A stretch of 10,096 nt of DNA from assembly GCA_023433755.1 (NCBI GenBank), contig JAEYUA010000061.1, forward strand, positions 1 through 10,096. The letters are read 5' to 3'. Numbering within the stretch: the stretch's first letter is position 1; every line of letters begins with the position of its first letter. The notes beneath the pieces are model-generated. The model worked only from the letters and a program-made list of their open reading frames with translations. It was not told the origin of the DNA and searched no databases. The translations under genes and the position numbers were made by a program. Of this stretch, positions 1 to 6,323 are shown piece after piece. Source of the stretch: Bacteroidota bacterium (GTDB lineage Bacteria > Bacteroidota > Bacteroidia > Chitinophagales > Chitinophagaceae).

Positions 1-296
1 TAATAGCTTTCGAAAATGGACTGGGTGAGTGAGATGATGACCGAGTATAATAAAGTAAGTATGCTCAGGATGATGATCTGTTGCTGAATGGGCAGGATCA
101 GCACATTGTTTTTGCGTATGGTAAGCCTGAGCAGATGGGAAAGGATAATACCCATTTCAACGAAAAAGATCAGCCGGCAGATCATGTCGCCGTCGATCTG
201 GTCGAAGATGAAAGCAAAAAAAAGATTGATGAGTGCCACCACGCTCCACCCGCTCACCTGGAAAGCCCAATATCTCTGACGAAGCGATCGCTGCAT
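1..296 (-). CDS. Membrane sensor histidine kinase, LytS/YehU-type, N-terminal fragment (cut by window edge)
   Basis: Reading the minus strand from the ATG at 296-294 gives an open frame of 98 codons that leaves the window without a stop. The product starts with a short basic, aromatic stretch (MQRSLRQRYWAFQVSGWSVV) followed by three or four strongly hydrophobic segments separated by short charged loops. The YWxFQxxGW opening followed by ALINLFFAF is, from family knowledge, the typical start of the multi-helix membrane kinases of Bacteroidota whose cytoplasmic half is a HisKA-like His_kinase (PF06580) plus ATPase domain, and which usually pair with a LytTR response regulator. The catalytic half and any partner gene lie outside the window, so kinase function is inferred from the membrane start alone. 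It is transcribed away from the secreted protein at 481. No in-frame start lies just upstream; an ATG 20 bases earlier is in another frame. Confidence 0.72.
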   Translation of the reverse strand, partial: MQRSLRQRYWAFQVSGWSVVALINLFFAFIFDQIDGDMICRLIFFVEMGIILSHLLRLTIRKNNVLILPIQQQIIILSILTLLYSVIISLTQSIFESY

Positions 297-301
297 AGAT
301 A

Positions 302-309
302 CAAATCTA
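302..309 (-). promoter_or_regulatory. Putative -7 box for the sensor kinase
   Basis: The minus strand reads TAGATTTG, an exact match to the Bacteroidota -7 consensus TAnnTTTG, ending five bases before the kinase ATG. No convincing TTTG -33 element is visible at the usual distance. If the box is used, transcription would begin at or next to the start codon, giving a leaderless or nearly leaderless mRNA. Confidence 0.3.
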
Positions 310-480
310 ACATCCTCCCTGTTAAGGGTTCTTTTAAATATACCAGTGGAAGATAAGTTTTACAAATGGAATATGTATCCCACCCAACAGGTAAACCCTT
401 ATTTTTCAAAATTTAGCGCTTGTTATTGATCATCAGTTTATTAACTGAGCCTAACTTGGTACAAATCCGATCCGTTACCC

Positions 481-1977
481 GTGCGAACCATCAAATCATT
501 GTTCATCATCATATGCCTGGTATTGTGTAAGAACGGTACCGCGCAGGGCAGGGTGGTGATCAACGAGTACATGCCCTGGACCCTGAACGGATGCGGATCA
601 ACGGCCGAATTTGTGGAGCTGATGAACTTTGGTCCCGGCCCTGCAGATATCAGTTGTTTTGTACTTACCGACGGTGATTATTCTGTTACCATTCCTGCCA
701 ATACCATTTTACAACCCGGGCAATTTTATGTGATCGCAGGCCAGGATGTGATACCGCAGCCTTGTGCCAATATCAGCAGGAACGTGGTAGCGGACCTGAA
801 CTGGAATACCTGCGGCTGCACCAGTGCACCCATTCCCACTACGGGTGATGGATTTTTTACTGATGGGGGTTCGGCTTCGGAGCAGGTGGTACTGCTTGAT
901 CCCGGCCTTAAAGTGGTGGATGCGGTGGTGAGAAATTACCCGGTAGAACCTTCTTCACTCATCCAGCCTTTCACCAATGGATGTTCCCTGCCTGCTTTCG
1001 ACCTCGACCTGATGACCATTAACTACGAAGTACTTGGCATGTCAACCGGCAGAGGCAACAGCTTTGCCCGCAAACTGGATGGTGACTGCGGCTGGGTGAA
1101 GGATCCCCAGCAAAGCGCTTCCGCCACCAATAATACTCCTTCCGATGTGTCGGATGTAACCTACCTGTTCAGCTATGTTTCAGCTATGGACTGCAGCGAT
1201 AATCATGGCGGTGTTCAGGTATTTGTGAGAAGAGGCAGCTACGACGATTTTTTCCCGATGTATTACACCCTGGTTTATGATGTGAATAACAACGGCAGCT
1301 TTGATTTTGACGATGAATACACTTACGGAATAGATGATACAGCCCCGGACATTTATATCAGCGGCCTTCCATCCGGCCGGTACAGGCTTACTGTTGAATC
1401 TGTACAGGGATGCAGCCTGAAAAGTTTTGATTTTTACATCCTCCCCTGCCAGCCTGCCCTTCCGGTGACCCTTGAGTTTTTCAGGCTTCGCGGAGAGTTT
1501 TTGGAATGGCAGGTCAATAACCCGGGTAATCTCCAGTCCATAGTACTGGAAGGTGCAAGACCGGGACAGCCCTTCGAAGCAGTCAAAAATTTCCCTGAAA
1601 TCGGCAGCGGAATCATCAATCAACAATTTTCTTTTGAACCTTCCTACGAGCGATTCAGGCTGTTATTGAAAGAAAAAAATGGCAGCTCCCGCTATTCCTC
1701 CCTGATTTCAAGAGGTGACAAATCTTTATTGAATCTCAAAATGGCCGGGCCCAACCCCGCCTCTGAAAAACTGCGCCTGCAGGTTTCAGCCCCCTCTTCC
1801 CAATGGATATCTTATACGGTGTTCAGCCTGGACGGAAGGCCACTGCTGAGGGGACGGCTGCACGCTTCAGTGGGTAGCAGCCTGCTGGAACTTTCCATTC
1901 AATCCCTGCCAGCAGGCATGTACCAGTTCAGCACGCAGGTGGAGGGGCTCAACTCCTTCCGCTTTGTTAAGCATTAA
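481..1977 (+). CDS. Secreted lamin-tail-domain protein with type IX secretion sorting domain
   Basis: This 498-residue protein begins at a GTG. The frame is closed by TAA at 442-444 and no ATG lies between. Residues 1-22 form a signal peptide with cleavage probably after TAQ. Residues about 24-155 look like a lamin tail domain: VVINEYMPW, then FVELMNFGPGPADIS, then GQFYVIAG and QVVLLDPG. The middle, about 225-325, is a beta-rich adhesion-like segment containing an acidic DxNNNGxFDxDDE run near residues 267-279, which resembles a calcium-binding EF-hand or dockerin loop. After LPVTLEFFRL (327-336) comes a linker typical of the region before sorting domains. Residues about 417-498 are a T9SS type A sorting domain with GPNPAS, the SLDGRPL turn, LPAGMY and the final RFVKH. 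It is therefore expected to cross the outer membrane by the Por system and be surface-anchored or released. Its ligand or substrate cannot be told. dxs starts 55 bases downstream on the same strand; co-transcription is possible. Confidence 0.85.
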   Translation: MRTIKSLFIIICLVLCKNGTAQGRVVINEYMPWTLNGCGSTAEFVELMNFGPGPADISCFVLTDGDYSVTIPANTILQPGQFYVIAGQDVIPQPCANISRNVVADLNWNTCGCTSAPIPTTGDGFFTDGGSASEQVVLLDPGLKVVDAVVRNYPVEPSSLIQPFTNGCSLPAFDLDLMTINYEVLGMSTGRGNSFARKLDGDCGWVKDPQQSASATNNTPSDVSDVTYLFSYVSAMDCSDNHGGVQVFVRRGSYDDFFPMYYTLVYDVNNNGSFDFDDEYTYGIDDTAPDIYISGLPSGRYRLTVESVQGCSLKSFDFYILPCQPALPVTLEFFRLRGEFLEWQVNNPGNLQSIVLEGARPGQPFEAVKNFPEIGSGIINQQFSFEPSYERFRLLLKEKNGSSRYSSLISRGDKSLLNLKMAGPNPASEKLRLQVSAPSSQWISYTVFSLDGRPLLRGRLHASVGSSLLELSIQSLPAGMYQFSTQVEGLNSFRFVKH

Positions 1978-2032
1978 CCAGGGCCTGCGAATTGCAGAAA
2001 ATCTTGATATTTTTACCAAATAATTTATCCTG

Positions 2033-3976
2033 ATGCAAATTACTGCGGGGCCACTCCTCCAATCCATTGATTCACCCTCCGACCTTAAGAAAATTCCCAG
2101 GGAAGAGCTTCACCAGGTATGTGATGAACTAAGGCAATTCATCATTGACGTGGTAAGTGTGCATGGTGGTCATTTCGCGGCCAGCTTGGGTGTGGTGGAA
2201 CTTTCCGTTGCACTTCATTACATCTACAACACCCCTTACGACCAGCTCGTATGGGATGTGGGCCACCAGGCTTACGGGCACAAGATCCTCACTGGCCGCA
2301 GGGATAATTTTGTTAGCAACCGCAAATACAAAGGCCTTAGCGGTTTTCCCAAAAGAAGTGAAAGTGAGTACGATACATTTGGTGTAGGGCATTCTTCCAC
2401 ATCAATTTCAGCAGCGCTTGGAATGGCCATGGCTTCAAAAATCAAAGGCGAAACCGACCGTAAATCAGTTGCGGTGATCGGTGATGGTTCCATGACCGCG
2501 GGTATGGCCTTTGAAGCAATGAACCATGCCGGTGTGGCGGATACAGATGTGCTCATCATCCTCAACGATAATTGCATGAGCATAGATCCCAACGTGGGAG
2601 CGCTTAAAGAATACCTCACTGATATTTCCACTTCCTATACGTATAACAAGATCCGGGATGATGTATGGAACCTGCTTGGCAAATTGCCGGTGGGAAAAAG
2701 ATTCACACGCGACATGGCTTCTAAACTGGAAGCAGGCATCAAGGGTATGGTGAGCAAAAGCAGCAACCTGTTTGAAGCGCTCAACCTTCGTTATTTCGGT
2801 CCCATTGACGGTCACAACATCACCAAGCTGGTTGACACCTTGAAAGACCTGAGAAATATTCCGGGTCCCAAGATCCTGCACATTATTACGGTTAAGGGTA
2901 AGGGTTATTCACTTGCTGAAAAAGACCAGACTAAGTGGCATGCACCTGGTCTGTTTGATAAGATCACCGGTGAGATCTATAAAAAGAAATTCGAGATACC
3001 ACAGCCGCCCAAATACCAGGATGTATTTGGACACAGCATAATTGAGCTGGCGGAAAAGAATGAAAGGATCATTGGCATTACACCGGCCATGCCAAGTGGA
3101 TCTTCTTTGAAATACATGATGGAGCAGATGCCGCACCGTGCATTTGACGTGGGTATTTGCGAACAGCATGCAGTAACCCTCAGCGCCGGCATGGCCACGC
3201 AGGGAATGAAGGTATTCTGTAATATTTATTCCTCCTTCATGCAAAGAGCTTTCGACCAGGCCGTGCATGATGTTGCCATACAAAAACTTCCTGTGATCTT
3301 TTGTCTTGACAGGGCAGGACTTGTAGGTGAAGACGGACCAACGCATCATGGAGCTTATGATGTTCCCTATTTCCGCTGCATTCCAAATATGGTGATCAGC
3401 GCGCCAATGAATGAGCAGGAACTGCGCAACCTGATGTACACCGCGCAGCTTGACAGCACTACGTTGCCGGTAGTGATCCGCTATCCACGTGGTGAAGGCA
3501 TGATGCCCGACTGGAAAAAACCTTTCGAAGCTATCGAGATCGGGAAGGGAAGGAAGCTGAAGGATGGCAAGGACATTGCCGTTTTATCTTTCGGGCACCC
3601 GGGCAATTTCGCCGCTTCTGCTATCAGGGACCTGAGAGCAGAAGGTATTACACCGGCTCATTATGATATGCGTTTTGCAAAGCCCCTTGACGAAGAATTA
3701 CTGCATGAGGCCCTGCGCAAATACAGCCGTATCATTACAGTGGAAGATGGAACCGTTGTGGGTGGTTTTGGAAGTGCCGTAGCCGAATTCATGGCCCAGC
3801 ACAATTATAAAAACGACCTGAAGATCCTTGGCATTCCCGACAGGATCGTAGAGCACGGCACACTGAAAGAACTTCATCGCGAATGTGGTTATGACGCGGA
3901 AGCCATCAGGGAAGCCATCGTGGAATTCTCAAAGGCTGGCCAGCACTCATTGGAAAATATCGCCGTGCAATCATAG
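2033..3976 (+). CDS. dxs: 1-deoxy-D-xylulose-5-phosphate synthase
   Basis: Cytoplasmic thiamine-diphosphate enzyme that condenses pyruvate with glyceraldehyde 3-phosphate, the committed step of the MEP route to isoprenoids; the product also feeds thiamine and pyridoxal synthesis. The 647 residues are somewhat longer than the roughly 620 of E. coli. Visible motifs: HGGHFAASLG with the catalytic-type His47; WDVGHQAYGHKILTGRR (74-90); GVGHSSTSISAALG (117-130); the ThDP/magnesium motif GDGS at 150-153 with NDN at 178-180; PIDGHN (257-262); the pyrimidine-domain glutamate in GICEQHA (E377); the DRAGLVGEDGPTHHGAYD loop with H438; and RYPRGEG (483-489) before the C-terminal transketolase domain. The start at 2033 gives a normal N-terminus with about 14 extra residues. 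No key residue is missing. An intrinsic terminator begins 25 bases after the stop. Confidence 0.98.
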   Translation: MQITAGPLLQSIDSPSDLKKIPREELHQVCDELRQFIIDVVSVHGGHFAASLGVVELSVALHYIYNTPYDQLVWDVGHQAYGHKILTGRRDNFVSNRKYKGLSGFPKRSESEYDTFGVGHSSTSISAALGMAMASKIKGETDRKSVAVIGDGSMTAGMAFEAMNHAGVADTDVLIILNDNCMSIDPNVGALKEYLTDISTSYTYNKIRDDVWNLLGKLPVGKRFTRDMASKLEAGIKGMVSKSSNLFEALNLRYFGPIDGHNITKLVDTLKDLRNIPGPKILHIITVKGKGYSLAEKDQTKWHAPGLFDKITGEIYKKKFEIPQPPKYQDVFGHSIIELAEKNERIIGITPAMPSGSSLKYMMEQMPHRAFDVGICEQHAVTLSAGMATQGMKVFCNIYSSFMQRAFDQAVHDVAIQKLPVIFCLDRAGLVGEDGPTHHGAYDVPYFRCIPNMVISAPMNEQELRNLMYTAQLDSTTLPVVIRYPRGEGMMPDWKKPFEAIEIGKGRKLKDGKDIAVLSFGHPGNFAASAIRDLRAEGITPAHYDMRFAKPLDEELLHEALRKYSRIITVEDGTVVGGFGSAVAEFMAQHNYKNDLKILGIPDRIVEHGTLKELHRECGYDAEAIREAIVEFSKAGQHSLENIAVQS

Positions 3977-4001
3977 TCCCGGCAATTATGATTAAATTCA
4001 G

Positions 4002-4043
4002 GTATGCAACGAAAACTCATTTTTCTTGCATACTTTTTTATTT
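4002..4043 (+). terminator. Intrinsic terminator of dxs
   Basis: The arms GTATGCAA (4002-4009) and TTGCATAC (4026-4033) pair perfectly. They are extended inward, past one bulged C, by GAAAA pairing with TTTTC, and close on a short loop. The hairpin is followed at once by a T-rich run (4034-4043, TTTTTTATTT). It lies 25 bases past the dxs stop and insulates the accessory patch from dxs transcription. Confidence 0.85.
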
Positions 4044-4130
4044 GTACAGTATTCACCTTACTTCCTGGTGGAACCGGACATCATCCTGAAGCTATCCAAA
4101 AAACTCATGCTATTATGAAACGTTGATTAA

Positions 4131-4160
4131 CTAGCAGCTAGAAGCTAGCAGCTAGCTGCT
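4131..4160. repeat. Heptamer tract with 14-bp palindrome, orphan copy
   Basis: Four tandem near-copies of a heptamer: CTAGCAG, CTAGAAG, CTAGCAG, CTAGCTG. The last units form the perfect palindrome AGCAGCTAGCTGCT (4147-4160), and AGCAGCTAG can also pair with CTAGCTGCT across a 10-base loop. It abuts the stop codon of the scpA fragment, so it probably served as a 3'-end hairpin, although no T-run follows. Confidence 0.6.
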
Positions 4161-4234
4161 TACAGCAACCTCATGTGCTCTTCATCGGTAAGCCCTTCCT
4201 GGGATTCGTTGTATTCCACACTGAAATTATTCTT
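4160..4234 (-). pseudogene. Displaced scpA 3' fragment (last 24 codons)
   Basis: The minus strand reads KNNFSVEYNESQEGLTDEEH then MRLL and a stop. This matches the C-terminus of the intact ScpA at 5491-5565 with only two residue changes (Ile to Ser, Ala to Ser). Of eight base differences, five are silent third-position changes and three fall in the two changed codons. There is no start or upstream part: the fragment is cut at the AAG codon where the palindromic element joins. It is best read as the tail left over after insertion or duplication at the scpA 3' end. Confidence 0.85.
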
Positions 4235-4237
4235 TGC

Positions 4238-4504
4238 TGCCGTTGGTGTTCTTCATTAAACCGCAGAATCTTCTTAACCAGCTACACCGACAATTGACCT
4301 AAGTACTGTTGTAATAACTTCTGAAATACAACCTGGATGTGTCCCAAAAGAATTATGCTTTACGAAAGAGGAAGTTCAAAGTGGAGATTTTTATCACACT
4401 ATATGAGGTATCCATTCTAATATGTAATAAACAGGCTTAAGGTCAGTTGTTGGTGTGATGTACTAGAGAATGATGCTCATCTGCGGCGGACCTTAACAAC
4501 GGCA
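4238..4504. repeat. Long imperfect palindromic element, copy 1 (R')
   Basis: The element starts TGCCGTTG and ends CAACGGCA. The two halves pair over roughly 105-110 bases with small gaps: left blocks such as ACCGCAGA, CTACACCGACAATTGACC and CTGTT have reverse-complement counterparts in GGTCAGTTGTTGGTGTG, TCTGCGG and AACAG in the right half. The central ~50 bases are less paired. No coding frame is evident. It resembles a MITE with very long inverted repeats, or a sequence giving a long hairpin transcript. Related, roughly three-quarters by eye, to 5160-5425, with a 29-base identical block at 4407-4435. Its right end lies 13 bases from the stop of the lipoprotein gene, so it also forms that gene's 3' flank. 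No clear target-site duplication surrounds it. Confidence 0.75.
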
Positions 4505-4517
4505 GCCAAAAGATGAT

Positions 4518-5066
4518 TCATTGAAAACATTTCAAATTAGGAAGAACTGCAGTACTTCTACCTACACTAGTAGTAACTTTCTTGTACATTCCTAAATTGT
4601 TTTTGCAAAAGAAATAATGCACACCCTTTTTACTATCATTAACTGGATAATCGATGAACTTGACACTATCGTCCTTATCGATTACTAATATATTATACCT
4701 TTTGAAAATAGAGAAAGCAGAATCAGAAAAAGGATATCTATTATCCTGCCAATAAAAAAGTCGGCCTTTGATTTCTTTGTATCGAGAAGGTAAATGTGTA
4801 TTAATACCGACTTTAACCTTTGAATTCATTAGTAATTTATGGTTTACTCCTAAAATTGACACGCAAATGATTTCGTTATTAATTTTTTCTACTGTGATCG
4901 AAAAAATAGAGTCAAGTTTGAGTAGATTACTAGTACTAGTAAAATCTAAAATTGCATTGTTGATTGCGCCATCTTCTCCTCCATTTTTCACCATTGATTC
5001 TTTGAATGGTTTACAATTTACCATTACAATAATGATAAGAATAAATAAAATATTTAATATTTTCAT
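4518..5066 (-). CDS. Predicted lipoprotein of unrecognised family
   Basis: A 182-residue protein starting MKILNILFILIIIVMVNCKP: a short basic start, a hydrophobic helix, then a lipobox-like VMVNC with the candidate lipidated Cys18. It is thus expected to be exported and anchored to a membrane. The remainder is Asn-, Ser- and Lys-rich, mixed alpha/beta in appearance, with a central GRLFYWQDNRYPFSDSAFSI stretch; four cysteines besides Cys18 lie at about positions 68, 153 and near the end. I recognise no domain and propose no function. Base use differs from the neighbours: the gene is AT-rich with many AAA, ATT and TTA codons, consistent with recent acquisition. It points the same way as scpA but is separated from it by the palindromic element and has its own 93-base AT-rich upstream region (5067-5159), without a clean -7 box. 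It is the only cargo gene inside the repeat-bounded unit. Confidence 0.75.
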   Translation of the reverse strand: MKILNILFILIIIVMVNCKPFKESMVKNGGEDGAINNAILDFTSTSNLLKLDSIFSITVEKINNEIICVSILGVNHKLLMNSKVKVGINTHLPSRYKEIKGRLFYWQDNRYPFSDSAFSIFKRYNILVIDKDDSVKFIDYPVNDSKKGVHYFFCKNNLGMYKKVTTSVGRSTAVLPNLKCFQ

Positions 5067-5159
5067 GTCATTATCATCAATTAATATTTGGTATAATTCA
5101 ATTGCTCGTTCCGAAATTGCTTATCCCCGAATGATGGTTCGAATCTAAGATCATTTTTA

Positions 5160-5425
5160 TGCCGTTGATGGTGTTTTTCTTTAAACCGCACAATCCTCTC
5201 AACCAGCTACACCAACAACAGAACTATTATCTGTTCGAATAATTTTCGGAAATACAACCTGAATGTGTCCCCAAAGATCATGTTTTACGAAACAGAAAGT
5301 TCGGTGTGGAAATTCTTATCAACTATTTGGGGTATCCATTCTAATATGTAATAAACAGGTTCGCGGTCAGTTGTAGGTGTGGTGTATTAGAGAACGTTGC
5401 TCACCTGAGGCGAACACCAACGGCA
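5160..5425. repeat. Long imperfect palindromic element, copy 2 (R)
   Basis: Second copy of the element at 4238-4504, in the same orientation as far as a palindrome can have one. The ends are TGCCGTTG at 5160 and CAACGGCA closing at 5425. The outer arms pair well: the left GATGGTGTT region with the right GAACACCAAC, and CTACACCAACAAC with GTTGTAGGTGTGG. It shares the 29-base identical block with copy 1 (here 5331-5359), while many outer positions differ between copies yet still pair. It lies between the lipoprotein promoter region and the terminator tract of scpA, ending two bases before the direct repeat at 5428. No gene is seen in it. Confidence 0.75.
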
Positions 5426-5427
5426 GT

Positions 5428-5565
5428 CAAAAAACCCATGCTATTATGGATCGTTGATCAACTAGCAGCTAGAAGCTAGAAGCTAGCTTCTTACAGCAAC
5501 CTCATATGCTCTTCATCCGTTAGCCCTTCCTGGGCTTCATTATATTCCACGATGAAATTATTCTT
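5428..5565. repeat. Direct-repeat copy at the intact scpA 3' end (copy S)
   Basis: Partner of the orphan copy at 4097-4234: 138 bases aligned without gaps, 14 differences. Here the coding part is continuous with the rest of scpA. The left edge touches the end of the palindromic element (GGCAGTCAAAA), and the same CAAAAAAC microhomology occurs at the left edge of the orphan copy. Confidence 0.9.
5462..5491. terminator. Heptamer tract with palindrome at the scpA 3' end
   Basis: Units CTAGCAG, CTAGAAG, CTAGAAG, CTAGCTT run up to the scpA stop codon. AGAAGCTAG can pair with CTAGCTTCT across a 3-base loop, and AGAAGCTAGCTTCT (5478-5491) is a perfect palindrome. Compared with the orphan copy, a C·G pair has become A·T, so pairing is kept. 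It probably acts as a 3'-end hairpin for scpA; the lack of a T-run leaves the terminator role uncertain. Confidence 0.45.
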
Positions 5566-6270
5566 GCCTTCACCGATCATGATCGTCAGGAATTTGCCCT
5601 GCACCAGCTCCAGCATGGAGAGGAACATAAAAATGGCATGCACCCTGTTTTCCACTTTTTCAAATAATTTCTCAAATGAAAGCGTCCTTTCGCTCTGTGC
5701 AATGGAGATCAAATCGGTCTTGCTTTGCTCCATGCTGTAATTGTACCGCACCACCGTATGCACTGGCTTATTGAAGCGGTCCTGGTATTTCTGCATCACC
5801 CTTTCAAAGGCCTTCATGAGTTTAAACATGGTGATGGTTTGCACCTCCGTGCCCTCGCTGGCTTCTTCGCCTATCATGGACAGCTCCTGCTGGATGTTGC
5901 CGCGTTTAATCATGAGCATGCGGTCGGCTTCCATTTCAGCCATCTGGGCGGCAGCTTCCTTGTATCTTTTGTATTCGAGGATCTTGTCGATCAGTTCCTG
6001 CCTGGGGTCAATCTCATTACCCTGGGCATCCAGTTCCTTCCGCGGCAAAAGCATTTTAGCCTTGATGCGCATCAGCGTGGAGATGAACAAAATGAATTCG
6101 CTGGACATCTCGATGTTCAGTGCTTCCTGGCTGTGGATGAATTCCAGGAAATCGTTGATGATCCGCGTGATTGGAATATTATAAATATCCAGCTCATCCC
6201 TTTCAATGAAGAAAAGAAGGAGGTCAAATGGTCCTTCGAACTGGGGTAATTTGATCTGGTAGGTACTCAC
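5491..6270 (-). CDS. scpA: Segregation and condensation protein A (kleisin of the SMC complex)
   Basis: ScpA bridges the two heads of the SMC dimer and, with ScpB, forms the condensin that compacts and separates chromosomes. From the GTG at 6270-6268 the product is 259 residues, normal for the family, and begins STYQIKLPQFEGPFDLLL, the standard ScpA opening (FEGPFDLLL at residues 11-19), followed by DIYNIPITRIINDFLEFI. The middle is helical and charged (KAKMLLPRKEL, then EYKRYKEAAAQMAEME). The C-terminal winged-helix part contains SFEKLFEKVENRVHAIFMFL and ends DEEHMRLL. A longer frame to an ATG at 6360 exists but would add 30 non-family residues crossing the dyad at 6290-6313, so the GTG is preferred. 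scpB is not in the window. The last 24 codons are duplicated at 4160-4234 and may be a replacement tail brought in by an insertion. Confidence 0.93.
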   Translation of the reverse strand: MSTYQIKLPQFEGPFDLLLFFIERDELDIYNIPITRIINDFLEFIHSQEALNIEMSSEFILFISTLMRIKAKMLLPRKELDAQGNEIDPRQELIDKILEYKRYKEAAAQMAEMEADRMLMIKRGNIQQELSMIGEEASEGTEVQTITMFKLMKAFERVMQKYQDRFNKPVHTVVRYNYSMEQSKTDLISIAQSERTLSFEKLFEKVENRVHAIFMFLSMLELVQGKFLTIMIGEGKNNFIVEYNEAQEGLTDEEHMRLL

Positions 6271-6289
6271 GGTTCCGATTTTAATAAAA

Positions 6290-6313
6290 TGTCCCGTTTC
6301 AAGAAACGGGACA
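6290..6313. promoter_or_regulatory. Perfect inverted repeat upstream of scpA
   Basis: The arms TGTCCCGTTTC (6290-6300) and GAAACGGGACA (6303-6313) are perfect reverse complements with a 2-base centre. As RNA from the minus strand it can fold into a stem closed by a CUUG loop, followed by an ATTTTATT run, so it could end mscL transcription. Lying two bases after a possible -7 box, it could also be an operator. A third half-site, CGGGACAG, occurs at 6344-6351. Confidence 0.65.
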
Positions 6314-6315
6314 GG

Positions 6316-6323
6316 CAAAAATA
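6316..6323 (-). promoter_or_regulatory. Putative -7 box for scpA
   Basis: The minus strand reads TATTTTTG, matching TAnnTTTG, about 45 bases before the scpA GTG and just upstream of the inverted repeat at 6290-6313. A transcript from here would start inside the dyad. No -33 TTTG is evident at the expected distance, so this is tentative. Confidence 0.3.

Larger units (their letters stand above)
4097..4234. repeat. Orphan direct-repeat copy of the scpA 3' end and its downstream tract (copy S')
   Basis: This 138-base block matches 5428-5565 base for base without gaps, with 14 differences counted by eye (about 90% identity). It contains, left to right, a short spacer, the CTAGnAG heptamer tract with its palindrome, and the last 24 codons plus stop of scpA on the minus strand. 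Similarity stops abruptly at 4234, where the palindromic element at 4238 begins, and at 4097, where unrelated sequence downstream of dxs resumes. At both ends the junctions show only a few bases of microhomology. Confidence 0.9.
4235..5565. mobile_element. Candidate non-autonomous inserted unit at the scpA 3' end
   Basis: The unit consists of palindromic element, lipoprotein gene, palindromic element, and the present tail of scpA. It lies beside an orphan scpA tail at 4097-4234, so the 138-base tail sequence flanks the palindrome-bracketed cargo as direct repeats. Elements that integrate into the 3' end of a gene and restore its reading frame leave exactly this order. There is no integrase, transposase or relaxase here, so either the unit is moved in trans or the structure arose by unequal recombination or by integration of a short circle through the scpA tail. 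The cargo gene is visibly AT-richer than its surroundings. The direct repeats and bracketing palindromes are seen in the sequence; mobility is inferred. Confidence 0.45.

Noticed and set aside
81..356. Plus-strand open frame of 91 codons at the left edge
   Set aside because: It lies antisense to the membrane kinase start, whose minus-strand product has clear hydrophobic helices and family motifs; the plus-strand product has none.
1978..2032. A terminator or promoter between the secreted protein gene and dxs
   Set aside because: Only a 4-bp CTGC/GCAG stem and an imperfect TAATTTAT box are visible, with wrong spacing for a -33 element; not strong enough to call.
4004..4126. A 40-codon open frame with a signal-peptide-like start (MQRKLIFLAYFFICTVF) after dxs
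   Set aside because: Its first 14 or so codons are exactly the dxs terminator hairpin and T-run, which encode a hydrophobic stretch by chance. It has no family resemblance and ends inside the duplicated spacer.
4238..5425. The palindromic elements as integron attC sites around a gene cassette
   Set aside because: A gene followed by an imperfect palindrome recalls a cassette, but the elements are about twice the usual maximum attC length, the outer ends read GTT...AAC rather than the attC order, and no integron integrase is present.
4097..5565. The 138-base direct repeats as an ordinary target-site duplication
   Set aside because: They are far too long for known transposases and differ at about 10% of positions, which a fresh duplication would not.
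5725..6249. Long plus-strand open frames opposite scpA (and similar ones opposite dxs and frr)
   Set aside because: They are antisense shadows of strongly supported genes and show no domain, signal or start context of their own.
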